Of a DNA stretch of 64,000 nt, positions 25,331-37,675 are shown piece by piece. The stretch comes from Ascidia mentula (taxonomy: Eukaryota; Chordata; Ascidiacea; Phlebobranchia; Ascidiidae). The first letter of the stretch is position 1; every line of letters starts with the position of its first letter. Made by a program: the position numbers and the translations under genes. Location of the stretch: the NCBI GenBank assembly GCA_947561715.1, contig OX387201.1, positions 3,490,001-3,554,000 of the forward strand, given 5' to 3'. Below the pieces are notes generated by a model. The model was given only the letters and a program-made list of their open reading frames with translations, had not been told where the DNA came from and did not search any database.

Positions 25331-28300
25331 TTATCTTGTACCTTTCAAACGCTGTAACACCCCAGGCGAGATATTAAGGCGAACTTGTTCTCCCGGTACT
25401 TGCGCTGAATTGCCCTTGAAATCGGGCGGGAACGGTCTCCCAAGGTCATCTGGTCGATCCCCGGGCCGAGGGCCCTTTGTGTTGTCTGGATAAAACTGCG
25501 CAAGCAAAATAATTCTTTATGACATCGACACATGTCTGTGAATCATAAGCGATAATTAAAGGCGTACATTCCCTTCAATGGAATTAATACAAGCTTTCGG
25601 TTTTAGTTGAATGTTAAACAGGCATGTTTATACTTGTATTTCAAAAGTTTAGCGTTTACCCCAAGGGGTGACGGCACATATCCGGGTTGCGAAAGACACT
25701 CTGTTGCGTCACAAACACCCCTGTGTCCTGGGTTTCCCCGCCTTCCTGGATTTCCACGCGGTCCCACGATTCCTTGACTGCCCCGTCGTCCGTTCTTTCC
25801 TCGAACACTTTTTCCAGCGTTGCCTTTTGTGCCTGTTATATGTGGTATCAGGTATTTACCTCTCAGGAAAAGTTTTCATGCAAATATGTAGAACTTCAAT
25901 TACTGATGAAAGTTTGTTTTGGCTGAACCTGTTTACTTCAATCGTTCCGTGATATTGTGCAAACAACAATACTTGCGTATAAATTAACTGCGTTGTTATA
26001 TAAAGGTCTGTTAAAAAACAGATTTACGAAGTCCTGAGTTTAAGCGTACCTGGCATCCCCGGAGGCCCTGTGGCACCCGGAATCGAATCTCCACGTTCTC
26101 CAGTTTCACCCTTATTCCCTCGCGGCCCTGAAAACATATTTTTGCGTATAATGGCATCCTGTTGTTTCTCCCCAAACTGCGGTACCTTGCAAGCCTCTTG
26201 CTCCGCGCGTTCCCTGGATTCCGGTCTGCCCAACTGGGCCCGGTTCCCCTTTTCTACCCGCGAAACCTGAATTGCCCCTGGACCCCTTTTCACCCGGGGG
26301 TCCTGGTTTTCCGTTCAAAGACTTAGGTGGGATACACCTCTGACACTGGTGCCTTATCGCCGTTAAATACCTTTCAAAACAAACAGCAGGAAGTATGTAA
26401 CAAGGAAAGAAAATAGTGGTAAGAAGATTTTTTAAAACACATGAAATTTCAGGTGGAAACTGGCAAATCCCTAAATGATATTCATGGACACCACTGCACG
26501 GGCTTTTGACCCGCCTTTTGTCGGGCCTGTTGACAAATGCCTATACGAAAACACAGTAATATTTTTACAACAAGTCCACAGGAACTTACGTTGGTAACAT
26601 TTCGCCGAGAGCTTTCATAACCAAATTTTCGACCTCTTTTAGGCTTCGTGGTGGTCCCTAAATTAAAACGAATCAATAGCATTTGTCTGGTGGTTTTGAA
26701 CGTCAAAGTTACTCGCCCTTGGTCCTGGCAGGCCGATCTGCCCTACACCGCCAATGTCGCCACTTGGACCCATAAAGCCCCTGTCGCCCTTTACCCCTTT
26801 CTCTCCCGATAAACCATGTGGGCCCACAGGACCTCTCACGCCTTCGTCACCTTTTGGACCAACCTAAAACACAAATGTAACTTACAAAACGAGTTTTAAG
26901 GTAGAGGATGCTGCACTTTACAAAATCGTATGTTTTTATTTTGTCAAAAATTTTCATTTATTAGCTGTGGTTGCTGGAGTTTTACATTGGCGTGGTTTAA
27001 GTTGTTGGTCTGCGAGAATAAGTCACGAGCAAAATGTCACTTACATCTCCAGTTGGTCCACGTTCGCCTTTCACGCCCTGCACAATAAATCAAACATTAG
27101 GGATTAGGCGGAAATTCGCTTTGTCGTCCTACATCATACTACCAAAGGTCATGATTCATCAGTTAAATATTTTCCGGATTCGTGCCGATTTTCGTGCTCG
27201 TAAAAACGTCGAAATGTGGTTAAAGTCTATATACATGGCCAAGTGCACGATTTTTTCTCGTCTTTCTGCACTAGATTCGTAGACGAGAGCGCGACAATAG
27301 ATATTGTGGTGCTTTCCGTCAGGTTTATTTTCGTCGACTTACCTTGTCTCCCGGCGTTCCCTGTGGGCCTTCTTTTCCAGTGCTTCCCTGTGCCATGGGA
27401 TTTTGAATTAGTGTGATTGGCGTTTGTTACGTTTAATCCAAACACTTGTCGTGTTATAATCCACTTAAGATGGATTCGCTTTATTTTTTCCATCATTTTT
27501 GTACATACCTTTTTTCCGACGGGGCCTCCTTCACCTTTGTGTCCCTGAACATATGGAAGAGTCGTGTCATTATCACGCCAGAAACTCTGGATGCCGTATA
27601 CGGTATACCCTCTTATATCAACACGCAACCTACCTTTGGTCCGACGTAACCACTTGTACCAGGCCTTCCAGGTCGTCCCTGGAAACCTCTTGATCCCTTA
27701 TCGCCCTAAATTTGAGTAAAATTGTCACGTGACTAACTCCTTTTTTCGGTGAAACCAAGCAACCGTCTAGCGACACTTAGCGGTACAAGTTCACTTACTG
27801 GGGCCCCTTGATCTCCACGTGGTCCCTGGTCCCCCTGCGGCCCGTCTTCCCCCTATTCACGTGGAGGAGATTTAGGCTTGAAGTTAGAAAGTTTAACCGC
27901 TTTAACCTACCTGTCTTCCCCTCTTGCCCCTTTCGCCAGGTAAACCGACGCCTCCTTTACTGCCCTGCATGTTTATGAACATTAGCATGATATAACTGAG
28001 TTTAGGAGCACTATTAACAGATTTGCTCATAATTCTGAAAATGAAGAGACTGGCCCATACTATTGTCAACATTGTTATATTTCTGTGTCGTTTACTGCGC
28101 ATTTCCCCCCTTTAGCGCGACCCTTATCTATGACGTCAGTCAGGCTAGCTCTTTGCAATCCTGGAGCTTCACCAACCGCGTCATTTACACTGATGATGAC
28201 ATAAGTGCTTGCCGAAACGTTTTTTGCATGAAATATGACTATGTTGACAATAGGCCAGTCTCTTTATTCTCAAAATAACTGAGTTTGCTTTACAAACGTA

Positions 28301-31300
28301 ACACCTAGGAAGTTATGCTTGCTTACCGCTTCTCCCGCCTCACCCTTTGCACCCTGTTTACCGCGTAGACCGGGCAAACCCTGTTTAAGTAAGAAAACAA
28401 GCTTTTTACACTGTATTTCTAGTTTGCCCGTGACTGACCAACCTGTTCTCCGGGGTGTCCAGTTTCGCCAATACGCCCGGTAAACCCCTGAGAATCAAAC
28501 AGCCAAGTTCATATTTATTGCTGGTTACAAAATTGTACATAGGCAAACACAAAGCAATGACGTGAATTTGCTTTGTTTGTAAGTGATTCCAGAATTCTTT
28601 ATAATTTTGAATACGAACAACTCGTCTTACTTGTGCTCCTGGGTGCCCATTGTTTCCTTTTGGCCCGCGAAGCCCAGTCAGTCCCTACAATGCAATAACA
28701 GTCAGAATAACTAGTCACCCTTATTGAGTAACTCGAACAACATACCGGTGGTCCTTTCTGTCCGGACTCCCCTGGTTTACCGTTGATTCCAGGCCTTCCC
28801 TAACATACAAGCAAAATTGGAAATGACATTGCCATGACAAGACAACATTAAATGTACTGACCGCGTTTCCTGCTAGCCCTTCAACACCGCCGGTTCCTTT
28901 GGCACCTTTTGGGCCCTAAAAAGATACAAGCAGCAACCTTTACTTCTGTGTCTTAAGCTCAAACAGGCAACAGGGTAAATTTACTTCAAGCTGTGTCTAT
29001 GCATCTATTTCATATCAATTTGTGCTTACCTTTGATCCGGGTGCTCCCTGTCTTCCGTTTGATCCAGGCTGACCAGGTTGTCCTGCTGGTCCAACCATGC
29101 CGTCCACACCCTTTGGCCCAGTCGGGCCGACGTCGCCCTGTTACAGAAGTTTGCCCTTAACTTACTGAACCCACCACGTTTGAATGTGAAAACATCAACT
29201 ATCGTTACTCCGTAATTTGGCAACCAAAATTCATTCTATCTATATCTTACCTTACCACCTTGCGCTCCTTTGTAGCCCCTGTAACCTTGAGGTCCCGGCT
29301 CTCCCTATAAGCGCATTTTGCATTAAATCGTTACTCGGTAAACTTGGCAGGTAAACGTAAGTGCAGTTTTTTTTACTTACCCTGTCGCCTTGCATACCTC
29401 TTGGTCCATTTGCTCCCGGTAACCCATGAATTCCCTAAATGTATGTTAAGCCTAAGTTACCATGCCAACGCTTTGATTCATTCAAAACATAGCGCAACAA
29501 ATCGTACCGGTCTGCCTGGGGGGCCCATCTTTCCGTCCGGCCCAGTGTCGCCATGGTGACCCTGCAAAGACAAACAGAAGCATAAGCCATGTCTTAAGGT
29601 CTCACAAAACTTGCTGGATTTGTCGATGTTTTTCTCAAATTCGTTATTTCAGGCTGGTTGTCGAACCGTAGATTTCATTTGGAAAACCAATTATCCAGTA
29701 TGTTTAACATACCTTCGGACCCCGGAATCCTGGAGGCCCAGGTGGGCCGGGTAAATACTGACAATTAACCGCTTCCTGATTGCTTTGCACTGTTGACCTT
29801 GTCGGACTGGGAATTGGGACAACATTGACGGGAATATTTCCTTTTCTTCCCGGCGCTGCTTCGTCTGGTCTCGCATGCCCCGGAGGATTTCTCTCTGGCG
29901 CCACCCCGCGACTGGGTGTTCGCCGTTGTTCGAAAATTGTTGGTTCTGAAACGTGATTGCGGCTGTCACCTCTTCGGGACGATTGAAACGCCTGCACCAC
30001 CGGATTTGGGCGACTAACTGCCGGGTTGGCACTAAAATGACGTCGTTTGTTTGGGATTAGCCGAGACGCAGTCTGTCTTCGTGACTCGCTGCCGCCACCT
30101 TGCGATGGAATGTGGTGAGAAGCGCTGGCCAAGCACTGCAAATGATTGGAACGGTTTAAATAGATGTATGCTATACCTATGAATAAAACTTTTTTTTTGT
30201 GCCAAAATTGTACTTACGCCAAAGCAAAACAGCAGCAGCAACATGGCCGCACCGTAAAGTGGCATTGTCTTGATTGCGTACAATTAATCAATTTGCCTAG
30301 AACTATTCAAACTGCACTGTCTAAACACATTAAAACATTACCACTTTATTATCGCATGACAGCAACCAATGCTGCTGCCTTACCCGGCGAACCTAAAAAC
30401 CGTCTTTCTTATTCATCAAACTCTCCACTACTGAAACAACATTGAAGTTAGCGTTGTGTGCCTGTCGAACACACTGGTGCCGTGATCTTCGTCGCAGACC
30501 CTCTTATACGCTCCGGTTAATGCCAATCTCATGTATGTGTTTTATGATCTCGATGACCGTGGGCTTGGTGCCAAAACCAACGAACAGTTGCGAAAATTTT
30601 GTCGCGGGTCATTCAGGGTCAACCCCTTCCGCCTGTCGCCAAGTGCGCGCCTGTGTGGCTCTCGGCATTATGCTGTGGTGTTTGTTGTGGTCCTACGTTG
30701 CTATGCTAGGATAGCTTTTCATAAGAATAATGCTAAAACTACAACGCTGCGTTTAGCTTTCATAATAATTAATACCAAACATTTCCAAGAAACCTGTGCA
30801 AGCATCAATGTGGGCGCAACGTATGTTATTTATTGTATTAAGGCATCGGATATAAGCAGCTGGTAAATTTGGCCTAAATTGTCTTTCAAAATTTTTGCAC
30901 TAATTCACTTGACTGTAAGTTCTATTCGGATAAGTTGGTAGTATTAATAAATCACCTGGTGATGTGGTAGATGGCAGCAATTGGAAAGTTGTTCGGATCT
31001 GTCTTCGAATGTGACGTTGCACCAAATAACGAGCTCTTGCAAGTCAACCTAAAAAAATAAGGCAGTAGAGTTACGTACACTTATTTGTCGAAATTGTGGT
31101 GTCAACATTGTGTCCATCATATTCCCATGCTGTGTTTTAAAAAAGAATGTGTCACAGTTTAAGGCTGAGTTATCTATCAAGCTTACCACAACACTGCTGT
31201 CACTCCTTATATTTTTCGCAATTACGATCGGACCTTCGGAAGTCGATAGAATGGCGGGGTGTTTGAGTGTCACGTGACCGATTACGGTACAGTCAATGGT

Positions 31301-34300
31301 CAGAGTGACGCGGGTGGGAGTGACGTATGCAGAAACTTTGTGAAATCCACTCTGGAATAGTTTGTCCACACCTGGAAATCATTTTAAATTTTTAAAGGTT
31401 TTGGAAGATGTGTTAGACAGTGCTATCTAAGGCAAACTGCTAATTGTTTGTTTTATATATGAGGCATTTTAACAAATAACTTGCTGTAAAAGTGATCTTA
31501 TTGGCAACGCGGGACTTTGTACGCAGTTTCGCCTTTTAAAAAAATTCCATACGTATACGTAGCCTATAGGCTAGAGCAGACTTGAGTAATGCCTACCTTT
31601 AAAGTTGTATATTTGCTGTTGCTTTTTGTCATCTTGGGCCACAAAGTGAACTTGCTTCGTTCTTTCCGAGCCGATGACGCGTAGCGCCACAAGCGCATCA
31701 CCAGACGACCGACGAAATTCCACAACAGACCAGTTTTCACCTGGTGTCAGTTCTTTCATTTGAAACGTCGCAGTGATGGCAAAATGGAGTGGAAGATTGT
31801 TGGAAAACAGTAAACTGGTATACAGAAAAATTTAGTTAAATTTAGTTGGCGTTCTATCTACCTGTCAACAGCTGTGTGCATACTACAAGTGGCATGAAGG
31901 TCTAACTGTTGAATTAAAAAATGGGCTGACATTTCGAATTGTGCTACTAAGCAGATTGTAAAAATGTCCTTTAGAATTTTAGTTTTTCCTTGTTGTTGCA
32001 ACCGAACAGTTAGACCAAATCTGCAATCAAGGTATTTGTATACCTGGCGGGGAAGATTTGTAGAGCTGCTTGGGGTCCGATTTCAAACGCTTCAATGCTT
32101 TTCATGCTTCCGGCGGTTACTGAGACACCAATTTGTTGTTTCAATTCCAAGGATTTCAATAAGTCGAAACCTGGCAACATGTGTGTTTAATTTCACGTCC
32201 TTGTTTGTTTTTAAGATAGATTGTTACCTGAAACTCCTTCCACTTCGACGTTAGCATTTTTACACGATTTATCTGTCAGTAAAGTTGGTGTTAGTTTTTG
32301 CCGAAACGTCTTAAATAAAACCTTTTAAATGTTTTCATCGCTATGGGCGAGTACGTTTATTGTCAGAATTAGTGTTATTAACTTTCGACCATCACATTTT
32401 GCGTTGAGGACAAAGTTCATAAACAAGCACGTGCCTGTACAAATATCTTCCACAATTCCATCGCCCACTGTAGAGAGTTCTTTAAAGTGATGTATGTACT
32501 GGGAGTGGGGAGATTTGGGCTTCGAAGTCAACGACCCCAGGTTGACGCTCCGCAGGCTTCTCCCAATCTGACGATGATGACATAGTTTGGTTTGCCCTAA
32601 CTTTGTGGGATTCTACTGCATGTATTCCGTGACCTTACCCCAATTGCGTATCTCTCAACGTGTAGATTCTCCAGCTCTCGGATTCCATCCCGCACTTCGT
32701 CCCGCGTTGACCACTTCCCATCAGTGATGAGGATCATTATCCTCCGGACTCCCGTCTTCAAATCCCTGGCTCCCTTCTTTTTGCAAAACCTGTTTCAAAA
32801 TACCAGCGGGATTGCAAACTCGCAAAATGAGCAAATTTTTCCTATAATAACTGCATGGGTTTTTACTTTTTGCCCTCAAGTGCTAAACTGCTTAGTTTAG
32901 TGATATAGACTGATGAATCCCAGTTGTTGTTTTTGGAATACATACTTGCATTTAAGCGAGCAACGCTTATTAGCAGAACTTGTCATAGGTGCACGCTGTT
33001 GCCTTTTCTTTGATTTGTGTTTGTTTACATTTACCAAGCTTAGGTGGAAATTTTGTTGGTCTCATCGGGATTCGAACCCAGGCCACGAATTCCGTTTTTT
33101 TTTTCGTTTTATTGGTCGGGTGCATTGACTGATGTTTCTAATGGCCCGCCAAACTTACATTCTCCTCGCAACGAACTTAAGAGCGCGACCAGTGGAGGTT
33201 CCTTTGCCTTCGTATTTGATCTGCATGATGGCGCTCTGGAGTTGTTTCACGTCGTAGTGTTGATTGAGAAAGATGTGTGGCCTGATGCAGCTGCTGTATT
33301 GCACCAATCCCACCTAAACGTAGAAATTTTTATACTTGGTATTGCAATGGCATATTACAGTGGGTTACAGTGGGGTTACTGATTGAAAGTATGAAAAATT
33401 TCGGAATGGCAATCATATGAAACTTCACAAGTGGTATTTATGTGAATAGTTAACATCTCCTTAAATCGGTGGTCGATTTTTGATGGTTTGCTCAGTGATT
33501 TATGCGTCCATACTACAAAGCTTTGCCATTCGTAGTTTGGATTGTGTTGCATCGGGGTGTATGGTTAACAATTGCATCGCGTGAATTATGTGAATTTACC
33601 CCTTAAGGTGCCGAAGCGACACTGTGGTTACTAAGAAAAGGTCGACATATTTAGTTCCGACCATGTACTAAGAAGAAAATCTTATCGGGATTCGTGACAA
33701 GAATAATCTGGGTTCGAATACCGGTATGGTCAAAAAAACGTAAAAAACACATTTTAGTGTGCGCGTATAACAAAAAGTTGCCAACCCCTGCCGTAGTTGT
33801 TTATTTTGTGTTCACAAAATATATTAATTTGTAAATGGCCATTATCACTTTTGTACTTGGCAAATGGCTGACATGCGTATTCACGCAGTTGCCCTCTAAT
33901 AATGTGCTTCCATTAAAAAAGAAAACCAGTCATTTGCTTGCTTTCTTTCTCAAGCATTTCATGATGAAAAGTACGCATCATCTGAAAGTAACTTGGCGAG
34001 GCAATCCTTTCAATCGGGAAAACCCAATTTCCCCCGAAACCCTTTGGCTGAACCTAAATTGGGAAACCGAAAGCACTAAAAATAACCCGTACTCTGGTTT
34101 TATCGGCACCCACGTCCAACCTTCCGGTCAACTGACTGACGAAGCTGAGAATATTTTGGAAATTTTGCAACGTAACCGTTCTACTTCCGTCCAGCAAGAA
34201 AACCACGTCCAGTTTCTGGTTTCGACAAATCCCTGTGTGAAAAAAATTTTTAGATATTTTTTTCGATGAATTTCTTCTGCGAATCATGGGGTTATGTCTC

Positions 34301-37300
34301 ACCTTCGAATCTTGGCCCTTCTCTTGCTTCACTTGTGCGCGACCTGAAAATATTAGTATCACTAAATTGTTTAAAAATGTGCAGAATGAGACTATCAGTA
34401 ATAAAAAATGTTATTATGTCTTGTAACGATGAGAGAAAGCAAGCATTTTGTTCTATTAAATTAAAATGATTTTTACAACAAGGGAACTCATTGCGCGTTT
34501 ATTTTTGATAGTGGGTCGCTTTACACTTCCGAATTCACGCAGAGGCACAATCAAGCTTGTATGCAAGGCACGCCACGCTAAACCACGTGATTTCAGTCTG
34601 ACCACTCGGCGGAAGTGTTTTTGTTGTCAGCGCACGAAAAAATTCCAACTACTGTTTTCGAAAGTATTCGTGCAATGTGTGCCCTGGCTTTCAAGAACCA
34701 TTTTGTGACGTGTTACGTGGTGTCACATGCTCTTATTTAAGCCAATCACCGCAGAGGGTGCGGTAATCTACCGTAGGTACGTGTGTATAAGCCGGTACCG
34801 CGGTTGCGTAAGAATTTCTACCGACCTACATATGCGATTTGGTTTCTACCGCCGGCAATGTAGCTGCGTCATTCTGTTCAATAATCCTCCTATTAGTCAA
34901 CGCGTTCGAACTTAGGCAAAAGCACCGGCGTCCACGAAATGCGTTGTTTGCGGGTTCGTAAGCACAAGCCTCGCATAAACACAATCACTGCATAAATATT
35001 TGTGTCGCACAAACAAGTCTTGTTTCTAAGAAGGAATTGTTGCATCTCCAGGTTTCAATCCATAACCAAACGTTTCTTTTTGTATTGGTGAACGTTTTAC
35101 ACAGAGTTCTTGGGCATTCACAGAAACGTTTTTTAAAATGGTCGCATTATTTTGAATGACTCATGTAGTGAATAGCTCTAGATGTAAAATGTTTGCATAG
35201 TCATCTTGTAAGTTCGACAGGTTGTTCAAATATTCGCATATTGACTACCGCAAGACGTATATCGAGTTTAGATTGTCCTTTTTCTACATAAGATTTCGGT
35301 GAACTTTGATTTGCAAAAAGGCAGATCCGTCGATCACCGACCTGCATGCCCAGGTTGATTTTTATTGTCATTCTTGACATTTTCTCTGGAACCATTCAAC
35401 ATTATTTTATTCGTCATTGTAGCGTTACTTAAAGACCACCATACAGCTGAGCTATGAAGTACCTGTTTTGCGCCGTGATTTCATCGAGATTTCGCAAACC
35501 GGTTTGATCCGGTTTGTAACTTCCACGCAGTCTGTTGTTGGTAGCAAAGGTCGGTGATGATTTCCTCGAGGCATGTCCTGACTGCAGGAGATTCGCAAAT
35601 TCCTCTGCAAATGCAAAGATGCATTTAAATTTAATTTGGACGTTGCGATTTGCTTTTCGCTTTGCAGCTTTTCTTTGTTGTGGGCGTTTTTGTTTTTACC
35701 CAACAAGGGCTGATGTGTAAACTGTTGCAGTAGAAACGACTATGGGCGTTTCATTATGCAACTCAGCAAATTTGGATTCTTGTTAAAAATTACCGTTGGA
35801 TCCTAACATCCTGCACGCGTGTAATCGCAAACTGCGGTGTTTAAATCCGGTTGAAACGACAGCAAACGCCGCTAGATATCGTAACCTCTGATTACAAACT
35901 TTCCGAAATTGCCATTACGGTCAAACGAATCCGTTTGTTTTCGGCTGGCGCAAGTTTGCATTTGTAATCGTTTGTTATGATCACTCTATTTCGCACGCGA
36001 CGCACGAGAGCCGCGGGTACAGCGCAGTGGCATACACGTTTCTGATTGCGAATTGCGGTTAAGTGTTTGGACGATTGCGTGTGGCATATGCATATGCTTA
36101 ACGACGTGAGCGCGCAAGACCTAAATATCTCGTAAATGCAGATACTTTCCTAAAGGCATTCCCAAATGAGGACCTTTCTTTAGGAATTGGAGTTGATTCC
36201 GCAGTTTTTACACCATGTTAAGTGGCTCATTTTCTATTTTTGACTTTACGATTGACGACGATCCTTCGCGGACCAGCACAGCAAATCATCAAGATTTTTC
36301 AATTCAAATGATATCTGACGAGAAAATTTTTCCAAGACCTTAAATGGACTTAAACTGGCCACGAGATTGCTGTCGTTGTCTACTGTAAACGCTTCCAACA
36401 AATCTACATAAAAATCGCATTCGCTTTTTTTAATTCTATTTGCATTCCGTCGCACCACCGTGTATAATCTCTTCGGTCTCAAAAACAGGCAAATGATCTT
36501 GGACATCCAACTTAGCTAAGAATGTCATGCAATTTAATTATGGTTTGTTCGCACTTGCATGAACCTCTTTGATTACGGTTGCGAACAACTTCCGTGCGAC
36601 CGCAAAACATAGTTGTGTTGTATAAATGATACTTCGCGTGCGTTATTACTTGTCAAACTGTTTTTGTGCTGCCGGCAGCCCAACAACGTGACGGTTTAAA
36701 GTGTTTGTGACATACCGTAGCTCAATTTCCACGTGCAGTAAAATGCGGAAATTGTACTGGAGGGAAATTTTGCTGCAGACAAACCGAAATTATGCAACTG
36801 TACATGTAAAAAGTTCTGGTGCTTCAATATATCAATAATCCTATCTTTCTTAAACCACAGAAATTTAGAATATGCTTTGAAAGGCATTCCATTTATTTTT
36901 CTGATGATTTAAAGCGAATGTGTGGCGCTGATAGGCCAGCTATTTTAGCCCCTAAAGGTCACCGATACCCGCTGGAGTTTCCGTGTTTGGTCGTTCGTTT
37001 TTTGCACTTTGCGTTGGGCGGAGATGAATAACATCGACTTGCGTTTGAAAATCTCTGTCAGCTTTCGCTATCTGATTCAACGCGTGCGGTGCTGTGCACT
37101 TTGTTTGTATCCGAAACAGTCCTAACATTTATCGCGCCGAGCGTCGACTTTACAGATAACACAGACTAAGAGAAGCGCTATGCGCTGACACCTGCAGAGA
37201 TCCATGTCCATGTGTATTGCAGGACGCGTTACATAATAAAACGTAAAAAAAAATGACGTTTTGCCACACAAAAAAAACGCAAACAGCATCGTAATTCATC

Positions 37301-37675
37301 TCCCATTCCATAGGGTTTATCAGATTTTGGATTCATCATTGTTGCTTTCTAACTCAATTTCAATTGTGTTGTGATCTTACACAAACACGGTTTTTGTGTG
37401 TTGCAACACAAGCACTGTGTGAGGGTATTTCGCAAGACGAGTTCCGATAAACATTGTTAATTAAGGATTTACATACCTTGCGTCAAATTAAAGACTAATT
37501 ACTGATTTTTTGTCGTTCAAGATGTTTATATCAATAAAGGTATTATTTTCCATCCAAACATGCCTAAAGTTTTAATTAGACATTTCTTACCTGTGACATA
37601 AGCACTGGAAGAGACAAAAATACAAGCTATTAACAGGACTATGTATCTTCCGCAATTCTTTCCTCGTTTAAACAT
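25331..37675 (-). CDS. FACIT collagen: VWA, TSPN, interrupted triple helix
   Basis: FACITs are secreted collagens that decorate fibrils or basement membranes. Head exons: 37675-37591 (signal peptide, MFKRGKNCGRYIVLLIACIF...), 34343-34303, 34215-34093, 33313-33159, 32789-32639, 32567-32435, 32272-32228, 32170-32044, 31814-31597, 31371-31187, 31048-30956, together 452 codons. The VWA domain shows FLLDGSRT (MIDAS, Thr for the last Ser), VGLVQYSS and IMILITDGK. The TSPN domain runs from GFDLLKSLELKQQIGVSV to LQELVIWCN...CC. Collagen exons follow from 30135-29713, many of exactly 54 bp (six Gly-X-Y triplets), with a basic non-helical break near 26590-26660. The helix ends at about 25690 with GVCDATEC, the FACIT GxCxxxxC signature, and the last exon is 25495-25331. 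Domain order resembles vertebrate types XXI/XXII (also XII/XIV), but no one-to-one assignment is possible. The donor of exon 6 (GC at 32433 or GT at 32439) and acceptor of exon 3 are uncertain. Confidence 0.88.
27992..28286. mobile_element. MITE-like inverted-repeat insertion in a collagen intron
   Basis: Inverted repeats beginning AAGAGACTGGCC lie at 28044-28083 and 28230-28264 around about 150 bp of spacer. A 12-bp direct repeat, ATAACTGAGTTT, flanks them at 27992-28003 and 28275-28286. The spacer contains GCCGAAACGT, a motif shared with other repeats in this window. No coding capacity; family unknown. Confidence 0.55.
30218..30265 (-). CDS. Alternative first exon (signal peptide) inside the FACIT collagen gene
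   Basis: ATG 30265 opens 16 codons (MPLYGAAMLLLLFCFG), a complete hydrophobic signal-peptide core, followed by a strong donor GGC|GTAAGT. It lies in the 821-bp intron between the last TSPN exon (ends 30956) and the first collagen-region exon (starts 30135). Both it and the TSPN exon end in phase 0, so either can splice to 30135. This predicts a short isoform that keeps secretion but drops VWA and TSPN, as known for COL9A1 in vertebrates. Alternatively, head and collagen are separate genes: reading through the TSPN donor meets a stop four codons later (30945-30947). Confidence 0.65.
33040..33145 (-). mobile_element. tRNA-derived SINE remnant in the collagen gene
   Basis: On the minus strand, an A-box-like segment (CAGTCAATGCACCCGACC) precedes a B-box (GGTTCGAATCC, plus-strand 33068-33078) and a GATGAGACC tail. 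A T-rich run lies between them on the plus strand. The arrangement matches the copy in AHI1 intron 14. It sits just beyond the donor of the exon at 33313-33159. Confidence 0.5.
33605..33735 (+). mobile_element. tRNA-derived SINE remnant, plus strand
   Basis: A B-box-like GGTTCGAATAC at 33711-33721 is followed by CGGTATGGTC and an A-rich run. The upstream part is too diverged to call the A box with confidence. It lies in the intron between the VWA exons at 34215-34093 and 33313-33159, opposite to the gene. Confidence 0.4.
34344..37590 (-). other. First intron of the FACIT collagen, 3.2 kb
   Basis: No exon-like segment with matching phases was found between the signal-peptide exon and exon 2. 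An open frame at 36246-36506 (minus) lacks splice sites and motifs. This is long for a genome with mostly sub-100-bp introns, so regulatory sequence is possible; nothing specific is seen. Confidence 0.45.

Noticed and set aside
25668-25952. Plus-strand open frame over the collagen 3' region
   Set aside because: It is the antisense of collagen exons, which show clear Gly-X-Y repeats and the GxCxxxxC signature on the minus strand.
28186-28220. CTGATGA followed by GAAACG, resembling a hammerhead core
   Set aside because: The bases between the boxes do not form a stem II with the required G-C closing pair, so I treat it as a chance or decayed resemblance within the MITE.
11848-33721. Perfect tRNA B-boxes suggesting tRNA genes
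   Set aside because: None has a foldable acceptor stem and correct arm spacing; they fit SINE heads better.
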